Below, one piece after another: positions 1 through 8,150 of a DNA stretch of 64,000 nt. Position 1 is the first letter of the stretch. Every line of letters starts with the position of its first letter. Position numbers and translations under genes: made by a program. The notes under the pieces were generated by a model. The model made no database searches. It saw nothing but the letters and a program-made list of their open reading frames with translations, and was not told where the DNA came from. The stretch is from CAYSGL01 sp964520985 (GTDB taxonomy: Bacteria; Pseudomonadota; Alphaproteobacteria; Micavibrionales; Micavibrionaceae), in NCBI GenBank assembly GCA_964520985.1, contig CAZFPB010000001.1:868001-932000 (forward strand), read 5' to 3'.

Positions 1-1658
1 TTATCAAAGGCGATAATGGCGATGCGTGGGTGGAAGTAAATGGCGAGAAAAAATCCCCTTCGCAAATCTCCGCGATGATCCTGCAGAAAATGAAAGAGAC
101 GGCGGAAAGCTATCTCGGCGAAAAAGTCGATCAGGCGGTAATTACCGTTCCGGCTTACTTCAATGACTCGCAACGTCAGGCTACGAAAGATGCCGGTAAA
201 ATTGCCGGTCTTGAAGTCCTGCGCATCATCAACGAACCAACCGCTGCGGCACTGGCCTACGGTCTCGATAAAAAATCGGCCGGCACGATCGTGGTATACG
301 ATCTGGGCGGTGGGACGTTCGACGTGTCCGTGCTTGAAATCGGCGACGGTGTGTTTGAAGTCAAATCCACCAACGGCGATACGTTCCTTGGCGGTGAAGA
401 CTTTGATAACCGAGTTATTGACTACCTCGCGGATGAATTTAAAAAAGAACAAGGTATTGATCTGCGCTCTGACAAATTGGCTTTACAACGCCTGAAAGAA
501 GCCGCTGAAAAAGCCAAGATCGAATTGTCGTCAGCTTCGAGCACGGAAGTAAACCTGCCGTTCATTACGGCGGATGCCTCCGGCCCGAAACACCTCAACA
601 TCAAACTCTCGCGCGCCAAGCTCGAGAGTCTCGTCGATGATCTGGTGCGCAACACACTCGGCCCGGTAAAAGCCGCGCTGAAAGATGCTGGCCTGAAAGC
701 TTCGGATATCGATGATATCGTACTGGTGGGCGGTATGACCCGCATGCCGAAAATCATCGAAATCGTGAAAGACTATTTCGGCAAGGAACCCCACAAAGGC
801 GTGAACCCTGATGAAGTGGTTGCCGATGGCGCAGCTATTCAGGGCGGCGTTCTGCAGGGCGATGTCAAAGACGTTCTCCTGCTCGACGTTACCCCGCTCT
901 CACTCGGCATCGAAACATTGGGCGGCGTGTTCACCCGCCTGATCGACCGCAACACGACGATCCCGACCAAAAAAGGTCAGGTATTCTCGACAGCGGAAGA
1001 CAGCCAGAGCGCGGTAACGATCCGCGTGTTCCAGGGCGAGCGTGAAATGGCGGCGGATAACAAGCTGCTGGGTCAGTTCGATCTCGTCGGCATTCCCTCC
1101 GCGCCGCGCGGCGTACCGCAAATCGAAGTCACGTTCGACATCGATGCCAACGGTATCGTCCATGTTACGGCGAAAGACAAAGCCACGAACAAGGAGCAAC
1201 AGATCCGCATTCAGGCGTCTGGCGGTTTGTCCGATGCTGACATTGATAAAATGGTCAAGGATGCCGAAGCGCATGCGGACGAGGACAAAAAACGCCGCAG
1301 TCTGGTTGAAGCCAAGAACGGTGCTGAAAGCTTAATCCATCAGACGGAAAAATCGCTGGCCGACTTTGGCGACAAGGTTCCGCAAAGCGAGAAGGATGCC
1401 ATTCAATCGGCGATCACCGAGCTGCGCGCATTGACGGAGAAGGAAGATGCTTCGGCGGATGCCATCACCGAGAAAACCAATGCGCTGATGCAGGCCTCGA
1501 TGAAGCTGGGTGAAATGGCGTACCGCGCCGCGCAGGAAGAATCGGCCGGTTCCGCCGAGCAACCTGCCCAGCAGCAGCCGAATGCCAAAGCATCCGATGA
1601 TGACGTGGTCGACGCCGACTTCACCGAAGTCAAAGACGACGATCAGAAATCAGCCTAA
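1..1658 (+). CDS. dnaK: Molecular chaperone DnaK (Hsp70), 5'-truncated by window edge
   Basis: ATP-dependent cytosolic Hsp70 chaperone that works with DnaJ and GrpE. The open frame runs from the window edge (first full codon at position 3), so roughly the first 90 residues of a protein of about 640 are missing; the GTG at position 30 is not the true start. Visible are the rest of the ATPase domain (VYDLGGGTFDVSVLE phosphate loop, DIVLVGGMTRMPKI), the DVTPLSLGIET start of the substrate-binding domain, and an acidic C-terminal tail (DDDVVDADFTEVKDDD) typical of bacterial DnaK. dnaJ follows about 95 nt downstream, the usual chaperone pair. Identity is certain. Confidence 0.98.
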   Translation, partial: IKGDNGDAWVEVNGEKKSPSQISAMILQKMKETAESYLGEKVDQAVITVPAYFNDSQRQATKDAGKIAGLEVLRIINEPTAAALAYGLDKKSAGTIVVYDLGGGTFDVSVLEIGDGVFEVKSTNGDTFLGGEDFDNRVIDYLADEFKKEQGIDLRSDKLALQRLKEAAEKAKIELSSASSTEVNLPFITADASGPKHLNIKLSRAKLESLVDDLVRNTLGPVKAALKDAGLKASDIDDIVLVGGMTRMPKIIEIVKDYFGKEPHKGVNPDEVVADGAAIQGGVLQGDVKDVLLLDVTPLSLGIETLGGVFTRLIDRNTTIPTKKGQVFSTAEDSQSAVTIRVFQGEREMAADNKLLGQFDLVGIPSAPRGVPQIEVTFDIDANGIVHVTAKDKATNKEQQIRIQASGGLSDADIDKMVKDAEAHADEDKKRRSLVEAKNGAESLIHQTEKSLADFGDKVPQSEKDAIQSAITELRALTEKEDASADAITEKTNALMQASMKLGEMAYRAAQEESAGSAEQPAQQQPNAKASDDDVVDADFTEVKDDDQKSA

Positions 1659-1668
1659 CCCTTTAAAT

Positions 1669-1737
1669 CTGTCACTTTTCCGGGGCGAAACGCCAAAGAG
1701 TCTCACATGAGTTCTTTCGCTTCGCCCCGGATGACAG
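1669..1737. repeat. Imperfect palindromic intergenic element between dnaK and dnaJ
   Basis: About 69 nt form a long imperfect inverted repeat. The outer arms read CTGTCA at the left and TGACAG at the right, followed inward by CCGGGGCGAA and TTCGCCCCGG, and the centre lies around CTCACATGAG. It fills most of the dnaK-dnaJ spacer. The shape resembles the dispersed palindromic elements found between genes in many proteobacteria. No second copy was found in this window, so dispersal is inferred. It could fold in the mRNA and tune readthrough from dnaK into dnaJ. Confidence 0.6.
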
Positions 1738-1752
1738 TATAGATAGACGATA

Positions 1753-2925
1753 ATGGCAAAAGATTATTACGGCATACTCGGGGTTTCGAAATCGGCCAGC
1801 GCCGACGAAATTAAAAAGGCCTATCGCGCGCTCGCGATGAAATATCACCCCGACCGCAACAAGGACAACAAGGAAGCCGAAGCCAAGTTCAAGGAATTGA
1901 ATGAGGCGCACGACATCCTGAAAGATGAACAAAAACGTGCGGCCTATGATCGCTTTGGCTCGGGCGCGTTCGATGGCTCGATGGGTGGCAGACCGGGCGG
2001 CGGTGGATTTAATCCGTCCGATTTCCAGGGTGGCTTTGGTGGTGGCAACTTCTCCGACATTTTCGAAGATATTTTTGGCGACATGATGGGCGGCCGCGCG
2101 CGCGGCAGCCAGCGTAATTCCGCCATGCGCGGCGCCGACCTGCAATACAACATGGACATCACGCTGGACGATGCCTTCAAAGGCAAAGAAGCGACTATCA
2201 AGGTGCCTGTCCATGAAACCTGCGACAAATGCGATGGTAGCGGCGCGGAAAACGGCGCGAAGCCCGAAACTTGCCCGACCTGCAGTGGATCGGGCCGCAT
2301 GCGCGCGACGCAAGGATTCTTTACTGTTGAGCGCACCTGCTCCACCTGCGGCGGTGATGGCCAGATTATCAAAGATCCGTGTAAAAAATGTGCGGGCGCA
2401 GGCCGCGTACGCACGGATAAAACGCTTAAAGTGCAAATCCCCGCGGGTATTGAATCCGGCCGCCGCATCCGTCTGACCGGCGAAGGCGAAGCCGGATATC
2501 GCGGCGGGCCATCGGGCGATCTCTATGTGATGATCTCGGTCAAGCCCCATAAATTCTTTAACCGCGACAATGCCAATCTGCATTGCCGCGTGCCGATCCC
2601 GATGACAACGGCCACGCTTGGCGGCGAGATTGAAGTGCCGACTATTTCCGGCGGTCGCACCAAAGTGAAAGTGCCGCCCGGCACACAGACGGGCCAGCAA
2701 TTCCGCCTGAAGGGTCAGGGCATGTCGATCATGCGGTCCGATGCGCGCGGCGATTTGTATATCGAAATATTCGTCGAAATTCCCGTAAACCTGAATTCCA
2801 AGCAAAAGGACCTGTTCAAAAAACTGGCCGAAGATCTGGAACAGGATAAAGGCGCAAAACACTCGCCTGAATCATCGGGCTTCATCAAGAAGATGAAAGA
2901 ACTCTGGAACGATTTAACGGAGTAA
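1753..2925 (+). CDS. dnaJ: Chaperone protein DnaJ (Hsp40)
   Basis: Co-chaperone that stimulates DnaK ATP hydrolysis and delivers unfolded clients. The 390 residues show the full type I layout: an N-terminal J domain with the HPD tripeptide at 32-34, a Gly/Phe-rich linker (about 75-115), four zinc-binding CxxCxGxG-type repeats (CDKCDGSG, CPTCSGSG, CSTCGGDG, CKKCAGAG), and the C-terminal substrate-binding domains. Length matches the family. It lies downstream of dnaK, separated by a palindromic element, and only 3 nt upstream of the next gene, so the beta-lactamase may be read from the same transcript. Confidence 0.98.
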   Translation: MAKDYYGILGVSKSASADEIKKAYRALAMKYHPDRNKDNKEAEAKFKELNEAHDILKDEQKRAAYDRFGSGAFDGSMGGRPGGGGFNPSDFQGGFGGGNFSDIFEDIFGDMMGGRARGSQRNSAMRGADLQYNMDITLDDAFKGKEATIKVPVHETCDKCDGSGAENGAKPETCPTCSGSGRMRATQGFFTVERTCSTCGGDGQIIKDPCKKCAGAGRVRTDKTLKVQIPAGIESGRRIRLTGEGEAGYRGGPSGDLYVMISVKPHKFFNRDNANLHCRVPIPMTTATLGGEIEVPTISGGRTKVKVPPGTQTGQQFRLKGQGMSIMRSDARGDLYIEIFVEIPVNLNSKQKDLFKKLAEDLEQDKGAKHSPESSGFIKKMKELWNDLTE

Positions 2926-2928
2926 CTC

Positions 2929-3732
2929 ATGCGCTTTTTTCCTGTCTTTCTTGCCGCCCTTTACTTACTTCCTGTGGGTGCGCAAGCAAAGCCGTCAAAA
3001 GACTGCACACTGATCGTTGATTTAAAAACGTCAGAAACGCTGCATGAAACCGGCGATTGCAAATCGCGTCATGGGGCGCAATCAACCTTTAAGATTCCCC
3101 TCGCCGTTATGGGGTTTGATTCCGGCATTCTTCAAGAGGCGCACGCTCCTGTCTGGCATTATGAAGAAGGCTTTACGCTTAATCGCGAGACAGACAAAGA
3201 ACCAACGGATCCCGCCTATTGGGAAAAAGAGTCTGTCGTCTGGTTTTCACAGAAACTGACGCGTTTACTGGGGCCGGAAAAGTTCAGCCGCTACGTCACC
3301 CAATTCTCCTATGGCAATCAGGATATTTCCGGCAATCCCGGGAAAAATGATGGCCTGACACGCTCATGGTTATCTTCTTCACTGCAGATTTCACCTGTCG
3401 AGCAGATTGCGTTTTTGAAAAAACTCAAAACACGCGATCTTGGCGTATCAGACAGCGTCTATGATAAAACATATGCGATTATCCCGACATTTGCAGCGGG
3501 TGACTGGTCCATTCAGGGCAAGACGGGCACCGGCTTTCATCGCAACGCTGATGGTACAAAAGACCGTACACTTCAGGAAGGCTGGTTCGTCGGTTGGGCG
3601 GAGAAAGGCGATCAAACTGTTTTATTTGCCACTTTTATTGCTGACGAACAAAAAGAAACCAGCTATGCCGGGCCGCGCGCCCGTGACGCTTTCTTAAAAG
3701 AATTTCCTCAACTGGTAAAGGTTGCCCCATGA
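2929..3732 (+). CDS. Class D (OXA-type) beta-lactamase, secreted
   Basis: Serine beta-lactamase that opens the beta-lactam ring in the periplasm. The 267 residues start with a signal peptide (cleavage probably after GAQA, residue 20). All class D hallmarks are visible: active-site S52-T-F-K55 (Ser nucleophile and the Lys that is carbamylated in the family), S102-V-V104, Y128-G-N130, a tryptophan at 147 at the position that helps stabilise the carbamate, and K198-T-G200. A zymogen or penicillin sensor (BlaR-type) is less likely because there is no membrane domain. It starts 3 nt after dnaJ and overlaps the following thioesterase by an ATGA junction. No regulator gene is adjacent. Substrate range cannot be read from sequence. 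Confidence 0.9.
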   Translation: MRFFPVFLAALYLLPVGAQAKPSKDCTLIVDLKTSETLHETGDCKSRHGAQSTFKIPLAVMGFDSGILQEAHAPVWHYEEGFTLNRETDKEPTDPAYWEKESVVWFSQKLTRLLGPEKFSRYVTQFSYGNQDISGNPGKNDGLTRSWLSSSLQISPVEQIAFLKKLKTRDLGVSDSVYDKTYAIIPTFAAGDWSIQGKTGTGFHRNADGTKDRTLQEGWFVGWAEKGDQTVLFATFIADEQKETSYAGPRARDAFLKEFPQLVKVAP

Positions 3733-4160
3733 GCATCTGGTTTAAAGAATATGATCTGAAAGATTTAAACGATCTGCGCGGCGTGCAGAAGGAAAACATC
3801 AACAAACATCTTGATATCAAAATCACCGAGATTGGCGACGATTACCTCAAAGGTACGATGCCGGTCGATGAACGTTCAAAACAGCCTTTCGGTATTTTGC
3901 ACGGCGGCGCCAGCTGCGTACTGGCGGAAAGTTTGGGGTCGATCGCGGCCTGGATGTGCGTCGATGCGGATAAATATATGGCTGTGGGCCTTGAAATTCA
4001 TGCGCACCATCTGCGTCCGCTCACGGGCGGCCACGTCACAGGCATCTGCAAACCGATCCGTGTCGGTAAAACCATTCATCTGTGGAACATCGATATGTTT
4101 GGCGATGATGGCAAAATGAATTGCACCTGCCGGCTCAGCGTGGCCATCAAAGAGCGTTAA
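3729..4160 (+). CDS. PaaI-type hotdog-fold acyl-CoA thioesterase
   Basis: Probable hydrolase of small or aromatic acyl-CoA esters in the cytoplasm. The 143 residues carry the PaaI/EntH-MenI hallmark HGGASCVLAESLGSIAA (about 57-73), in which the HGG and the following acidic residue form the active site of this hotdog subfamily. Length is typical. The start ATG overlaps the beta-lactamase stop (ATGA), which suggests coupled translation. Its stop overlaps the convergent Ada-type gene by 4 nt. The natural substrate is unknown; a menaquinone or siderophore role cannot be assigned because no such pathway genes lie nearby. Confidence 0.85.
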   Translation: MSIWFKEYDLKDLNDLRGVQKENINKHLDIKITEIGDDYLKGTMPVDERSKQPFGILHGGASCVLAESLGSIAAWMCVDADKYMAVGLEIHAHHLRPLTGGHVTGICKPIRVGKTIHLWNIDMFGDDGKMNCTCRLSVAIKER

Positions 4161-5023
4161 ATTAACCGCTCTGCGTCGCTTAATCCCCACTGAGCGCATT
4201 CCAAGCCGAGGAGAAATTTCTTGCGCGGCGTACCCCATCCATAATTTTCTACAATACCGCTTTGCTGAATGACGCGGTGGCAGGGAATGAGTAGCGATAT
4301 AGGATTTTGACCCACAGCCGAACCCACCGCGCGCGATGCCTTTGGAATATTCAGATGATGCGCAACATCCTTGTAACTGACGCTGGCACCGCCCGGTATT
4401 TTTAAAAGCGCTTGCCAGACCTGTATCTGGAAGTTCGTACCGTACAGATCGAGCCGCAGTTTTTTACCGGCCTCGCCTCTGCCTTGCCAGATAGCCATGA
4501 TCTGATCGGCGTACGGTTTCGTCGCCGTAGCATCTTCTACCAGTGCGGCCATTGGCCAATGATCTTTCAGACGCTGGAACGGCACGTCACGATCTTGATC
4601 CACGACAAAGCCCAGCCAGCACACACCGCGCGGCGTGATGCCCACCAGTATCTCGCCCAGGATAGTGGAATGGTAGGCATACTGAATGTTAAGACCGGCC
4701 CCGCGTCCTTTCACTTCCCCCGGCGTGGCGCCTTCGATCGTGACAAAAACATCATGCAGGCGGGCATTGCCGGATAGGCCCGCTTCGTAAGCGGCTTGCA
4801 AGGTCGGGTAGCCTTCCAGCAGGAAATCACGCGCGCGGCGCATGCCCATATAGTGCTGAAGCTGTTTGGGCGATAGACCGACTTTTTCTTTGAAGAGTTT
4901 TTGGAAATGAGTGGCCTCATAACCAGCGCGTTTCGCCAGAAAATCCAGATCCGGCTGGCCTGGGCTTTGTGCCACCAGATAGTCGATGGATTCAGCAATA
5001 ATCTGTTCGTTCAGCGGGGTCAT
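4157..5023 (-). CDS. Ada-type O6-methylguanine-DNA methyltransferase with AraC-like domain
   Basis: Suicide repair enzyme that transfers a methyl group from O6-methylguanine to its own cysteine. The 288 residues comprise an AraC-like helix-turn-helix domain (about 1-100, including FQKLFKEKVGLSPKQL), a ribonuclease-like middle domain, and a C-terminal methyltransferase domain with the PCHRV motif (acceptor C248). The N-terminal phosphotriester-repair domain of E. coli Ada is absent, so methylation-triggered activation through that domain is not expected. It converges on the thioesterase gene, sharing TTAA at the stops. Known as a common Ada variant; target genes cannot be inferred. Confidence 0.93.
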   Translation of the reverse strand: MTPLNEQIIAESIDYLVAQSPGQPDLDFLAKRAGYEATHFQKLFKEKVGLSPKQLQHYMGMRRARDFLLEGYPTLQAAYEAGLSGNARLHDVFVTIEGATPGEVKGRGAGLNIQYAYHSTILGEILVGITPRGVCWLGFVVDQDRDVPFQRLKDHWPMAALVEDATATKPYADQIMAIWQGRGEAGKKLRLDLYGTNFQIQVWQALLKIPGGASVSYKDVAHHLNIPKASRAVGSAVGQNPISLLIPCHRVIQQSGIVENYGWGTPRKKFLLGLECAQWGLSDAERLI

Positions 5024-5086
5024 ATCCCTACCATGGCGAAAAACCTCTCCTGCGCCAATCCGTTTCTTGGGATCGTGACGCAGAGT

Positions 5087-5740
5087 CTAAAAAGGACCTG
5101 TCATGCCGACTTTGGCGCGCAGGCTTTCGGCATATGTTTCATTTTTAACTGGAAAACAGCCCCATTTTTGACTGGCATAGGTTTTATAGGTCGTCAATCC
5201 GATTAAGTGCGCATCCGACGTTTCAAGACATACTTCGTTGCGGCTCATGTCCCAGCTCCGCACCGTCGTATTCAGAATACCGGTTTGCTGGTCCGTACGC
5301 TTGAACCATTCGTAAATCATGTTGGGCGTTTTGCGGCTCTGAAAATATCCTGCTTCGACATGCCCTGCTGGCGATGTGCGTTTCGCCGTTTTGCTGGCGT
5401 TCCAAGAGTCAGGCAACAATTTTGCATCAACGCAATGGGCATCCTGTTCTTCGATGGCGGCGGCAATGATCTGCCCGTTTTCTGCTTTCTGAAGGTTGCT
5501 GATCGTGCGCGATTCACACAATATACCGATCGCCTGATCAAGACGCGCGCGCTCGGAAACGTAGCGGCCTTTGTTCAATTCTGCTTCATGCAATACGTAG
5601 TGTTGCGCGCTCATCGCGGAATCTTGATACATGAATGATGGTTGCATGTTGGTGTAGCGGACCGTTTCTTCTTGGGCCTGCGCGCTCAAGGCAGTGCCGA
5701 GCAAAGCCGCGGCGGTAAAAGACTGATAAAGTGACTTCAT
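5087..5740 (-). CDS. Unknown secreted protein
   Basis: I do not recognise this 217-residue protein. Translation from the ATG at 5740 gives a clean signal peptide (MKSLYQSFTAAALLGTALSAQA) and is preceded by GGAGGG six bases upstream, so this start is preferred over one nine codons earlier. The mature part is soluble, with paired cysteines that could form disulfides, and should be periplasmic. Nearby genes (Ada-type, nth) do not suggest a role. Confidence 0.7.
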   Translation of the reverse strand: MKSLYQSFTAAALLGTALSAQAQEETVRYTNMQPSFMYQDSAMSAQHYVLHEAELNKGRYVSERARLDQAIGILCESRTISNLQKAENGQIIAAAIEEQDAHCVDAKLLPDSWNASKTAKRTSPAGHVEAGYFQSRKTPNMIYEWFKRTDQQTGILNTTVRSWDMSRNEVCLETSDAHLIGLTTYKTYASQKWGCFPVKNETYAESLRAKVGMTGPF

Positions 5741-5861
5741 TGAACCCTCCCACACATTTTCCTGCAATTACTAAAACCCTCCCATGCGTTTAATGCAAAT
5801 ATTTTTTTGACCTGATTAAAAACTGGTCGCAAGATTCTCCCTGCCCGGCTACATATCAGGG

Positions 5862-6497
5862 ATGAACAAGGCCAAAATCATCGAGTTTTTTAGCCGCCTG
5901 CGCGATGGTAACCCGCAGCCCAAGAGTGAGCTGGATTATACCAATCCGTTTACCTTGCTCGTTGCCGTTGTGCTGTCGGCCCAGGCCACGGACAAAGGGG
6001 TGAATAAAGCGACCGCTGCCCTGTTTAAAGCCGCTGATACGCCCTCCGCCATGATGGCACTCGGTGAAGATACCATCCGTGATCACATAAAGACGATCGG
6101 TCTGTTCAATGCCAAGGCGAAGAATGTCTATGCGCTGTCGAAAATCTTGGTGGAGCAATATGACGGCGACGTACCGCAGGATCGCGATGCGCTTGTGAGC
6201 CTTCCCGGTGTCGGGCGTAAGACAGCCAACGTTGTATTGAACATTGCCTTTGGCCATCACACTATCGCCGTCGACACGCATATTTTCCGCGTCTCGAACC
6301 GCACTGGGTTGGCACCCGGTCCTACTGTGGAAGCGGTCGAAGATAAACTGGAACGTGTGGTGCCGGCAGAATTTAAACAGCATGCGCATCACTGGCTGAT
6401 ACTACATGGGCGCTATATCTGCGTGGCGCGCAAACCAAAATGCCCGATCTGCCCGGTGTATGATTTATGTTCGTATAAGGAAAAGACGAAAGCGTAA
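5862..6497 (+). CDS. nth: Endonuclease III (DNA glycosylase/AP lyase)
   Basis: Base-excision repair enzyme that removes oxidised pyrimidines and cleaves the abasic site. The 211 residues show the helix-hairpin-helix LPGVGRKTANVV with catalytic K120, the catalytic D138 in VDTHIFRVSNR, and the C-terminal [4Fe-4S] ligands C187-x6-C194-x2-C197-x5-C203. Length equals that of E. coli Nth. The stop abuts that of the convergent lipoprotein gene. An adenine glycosylase (MutY) is excluded by the short length and the catalytic lysine. Confidence 0.97.
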   Translation: MNKAKIIEFFSRLRDGNPQPKSELDYTNPFTLLVAVVLSAQATDKGVNKATAALFKAADTPSAMMALGEDTIRDHIKTIGLFNAKAKNVYALSKILVEQYDGDVPQDRDALVSLPGVGRKTANVVLNIAFGHHTIAVDTHIFRVSNRTGLAPGPTVEAVEDKLERVVPAEFKQHAHHWLILHGRYICVARKPKCPICPVYDLCSYKEKTKA

Positions 6498-7073
6498 TTA
6501 ACCGGCGTTCGGGTCGATGCGCGTATCGGCGTAGATATCGGCAAAAGATTTTTCAATCGCAATGCGGCGATCCTGATACAGCGATTGCAGACACTGCCAG
6601 CGTTCCGGCTCTGCTTCATCCAGCGCATCGGTAGAGCGGAACTCGTAATGCGCGATCTGATCTTCCTTACCGGTGATGAATACATCGAGCACACAGGACG
6701 CCGTGCGGTATTGCCAGCTTTGCGTATTGCCGTCTTTGCGCAGCAGGTCCGGCTCGGCCAGAACAAGGCGCACTTTACGTTCATCAATCTTGGTGAAGAG
6801 ATCGGGATTATCAGCCAGCGCGGATTGCAGCATGTAAGTGTAGCGCATCATGTCGGCCTTCGAGAGGCTCGCCAGATCGCGCTGCACGCCATGCGAATCC
6901 ACGCCAGTATGCATCGGTTGATGACAACTGCCGACCAGAAGGAAGCTTATAGCCAAAGCCGACCACACGCGCTTAAAGCGCACAGCCTGTACTTTTGCCT
7001 TCGCGGCGGCCAACAGAGGAAGACCGGATGACACAAGCCGGCTCTTGTTGGTTATAGTATTATACGTAAGCAT
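6498..7073 (-). CDS. Unknown lipoprotein
   Basis: Unrecognised protein of up to 191 residues with a lipobox-like LLVGSC about 50 residues from the longest start. A GTG at 6983 would give a textbook 20-residue lipoprotein signal (VRFKRVWSALAISFLLVGSC) and may be the true start; neither candidate has a strong ribosome binding site. The mature part is polar and without further membrane segments. It is probably anchored in the inner or outer membrane facing the periplasm. Function unknown. Confidence 0.6.
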   Translation of the reverse strand: MLTYNTITNKSRLVSSGLPLLAAAKAKVQAVRFKRVWSALAISFLLVGSCHQPMHTGVDSHGVQRDLASLSKADMMRYTYMLQSALADNPDLFTKIDERKVRLVLAEPDLLRKDGNTQSWQYRTASCVLDVFITGKEDQIAHYEFRSTDALDEAEPERWQCLQSLYQDRRIAIEKSFADIYADTRIDPNAG

Positions 7074-7161
7074 AAGCTCATACAGACTGTTTCATTCCTT
7101 ACACCATGTAACGATTGAAACGTCTGCTTTGCTCCTCTTTTTACCTAATTTAATGCCGCGA

Positions 7162-7893
7162 TTACGCGCTGGCCTTTTGGCCGAACGGTAATTCCGCGCT
7201 GTTATCTTGCGGCTTGTTAGTTGGTTTCGCGAATTTCTTGTTGTTGGACGATTGCGCTTTGCTGCCGTCCAGCGGGTTTACTTTACCATCGAGGGTCGCG
7301 CCGGCTTCAACAGCCAGTTCTTTGTACGCAACCGAACCGATGATCGTGCCGGTAGCGCGGATCGTCAGGCGGCCTTTAACCGTCAGGTCGCCTTCGAAGC
7401 GGCCGGCGATTGTGGCTTCGTCGATTTCAACGGTACCGAAGAACGCGCCGTTCTCAGTGATGTCCATGCGGCTTGCGCCTTTCAGAGCGGCTTCAACCGT
7501 CCCTTCAACAATGAGGTAATCGCACGACTCGATTTCGCCCGACAGGGTGATGCCCTGACCGATAACCAGCTTGCGGCCGTTATCGCCCAGACCTGTGCTC
7601 AGGCTCGCACCCTGGCCGTAGGTACCGGCAGAGTAAGAACCTGGGTAGGCACCTGGCGCGCGGTTTACGACCGGCGGCTGGCCTGGACGCTGAAAACCTG
7701 CACCGGGAATATCAACGCGCGCTTGAGCGCCTTCGTTTTTTGCGGCTTCGTTTTCAGGCTTGTTGTCTTGCGCGTTCATGGCGGGCTGGTCCTTTGATTG
7801 GTTGTCTGTGGAAATGGAGTCAGTAGTCCCCTCTGCATCCGGAGACACAGGGGCATCGAATTTCTGCTGAGGTACAGCGTTTCTGTGAAACAT
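7162..7893 (-). CDS. Bactofilin family cytoskeletal protein
   Basis: Self-assembling beta-helical scaffold protein that organises cell-envelope or shape machinery in many bacteria. Of 243 residues, about 1-100 form a low-complexity Pro/Gln/Asn-rich tail. The bactofilin core (DUF583) spans about 105-215 with the characteristic repeated short beta-strand pattern (LVIGQGITLSGEIESCDYL, GRFEGDLTVKGRLTIRATG, GSVAYKELAVEAGATLDG). A disordered C-terminal tail follows. The disordered flanks are usual for the family. It stands alone here, with no adjacent M23 peptidase to indicate a partner. A nested inverted repeat lies in its upstream region. Confidence 0.9.
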   Translation of the reverse strand: MFHRNAVPQQKFDAPVSPDAEGTTDSISTDNQSKDQPAMNAQDNKPENEAAKNEGAQARVDIPGAGFQRPGQPPVVNRAPGAYPGSYSAGTYGQGASLSTGLGDNGRKLVIGQGITLSGEIESCDYLIVEGTVEAALKGASRMDITENGAFFGTVEIDEATIAGRFEGDLTVKGRLTIRATGTIIGSVAYKELAVEAGATLDGKVNPLDGSKAQSSNNKKFAKPTNKPQDNSAELPFGQKASA

Positions 7894-7950
7894 TGTATAG
7901 TCGCTCTATCCGTTGTGAATGGCCGGACAGTACCATCGGTTTTTAGCCCA

Positions 7951-7989
7951 GTGCAAGTTTTTAATGAACTGCAAAGCGCAGTTTTGCAC
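7951..7989. repeat. Nested inverted repeat upstream of the bactofilin gene
   Basis: Outer arms GTGCAA (7951-7956) and TTGCAC (7984-7989) enclose inner arms AACTGC (7967-7972) and GCAGTT (7978-7983) with a 5-nt loop, giving a bulged hairpin about 60 nt upstream of the bactofilin start. No T-run follows on either strand, so it is not a standard intrinsic terminator. It may be a leader structure or an operator. The rest of 7894-8150 shows nothing clear. Confidence 0.35.
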
Positions 7990-8150
7990 ACCATGGCAGG
8001 CCAATTTGTTTACCTAAACCAGATATTTAGCACGAAATCGGCCTCAGTCAAATCATGGTTAACAAATCTATAATATTGATATCAAACAGGAATTATCGGT
8101 TAATGCCAGTGTGCATCCGAACCGGCCAAAAACGATACGTATCAGATCAA

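Noticed and set aside
1672..2862. 396-residue open frame antisense to dnaJ
   Set aside because: Shadow of dnaJ, low-complexity Ala/Arg/His-rich translation with no domain.
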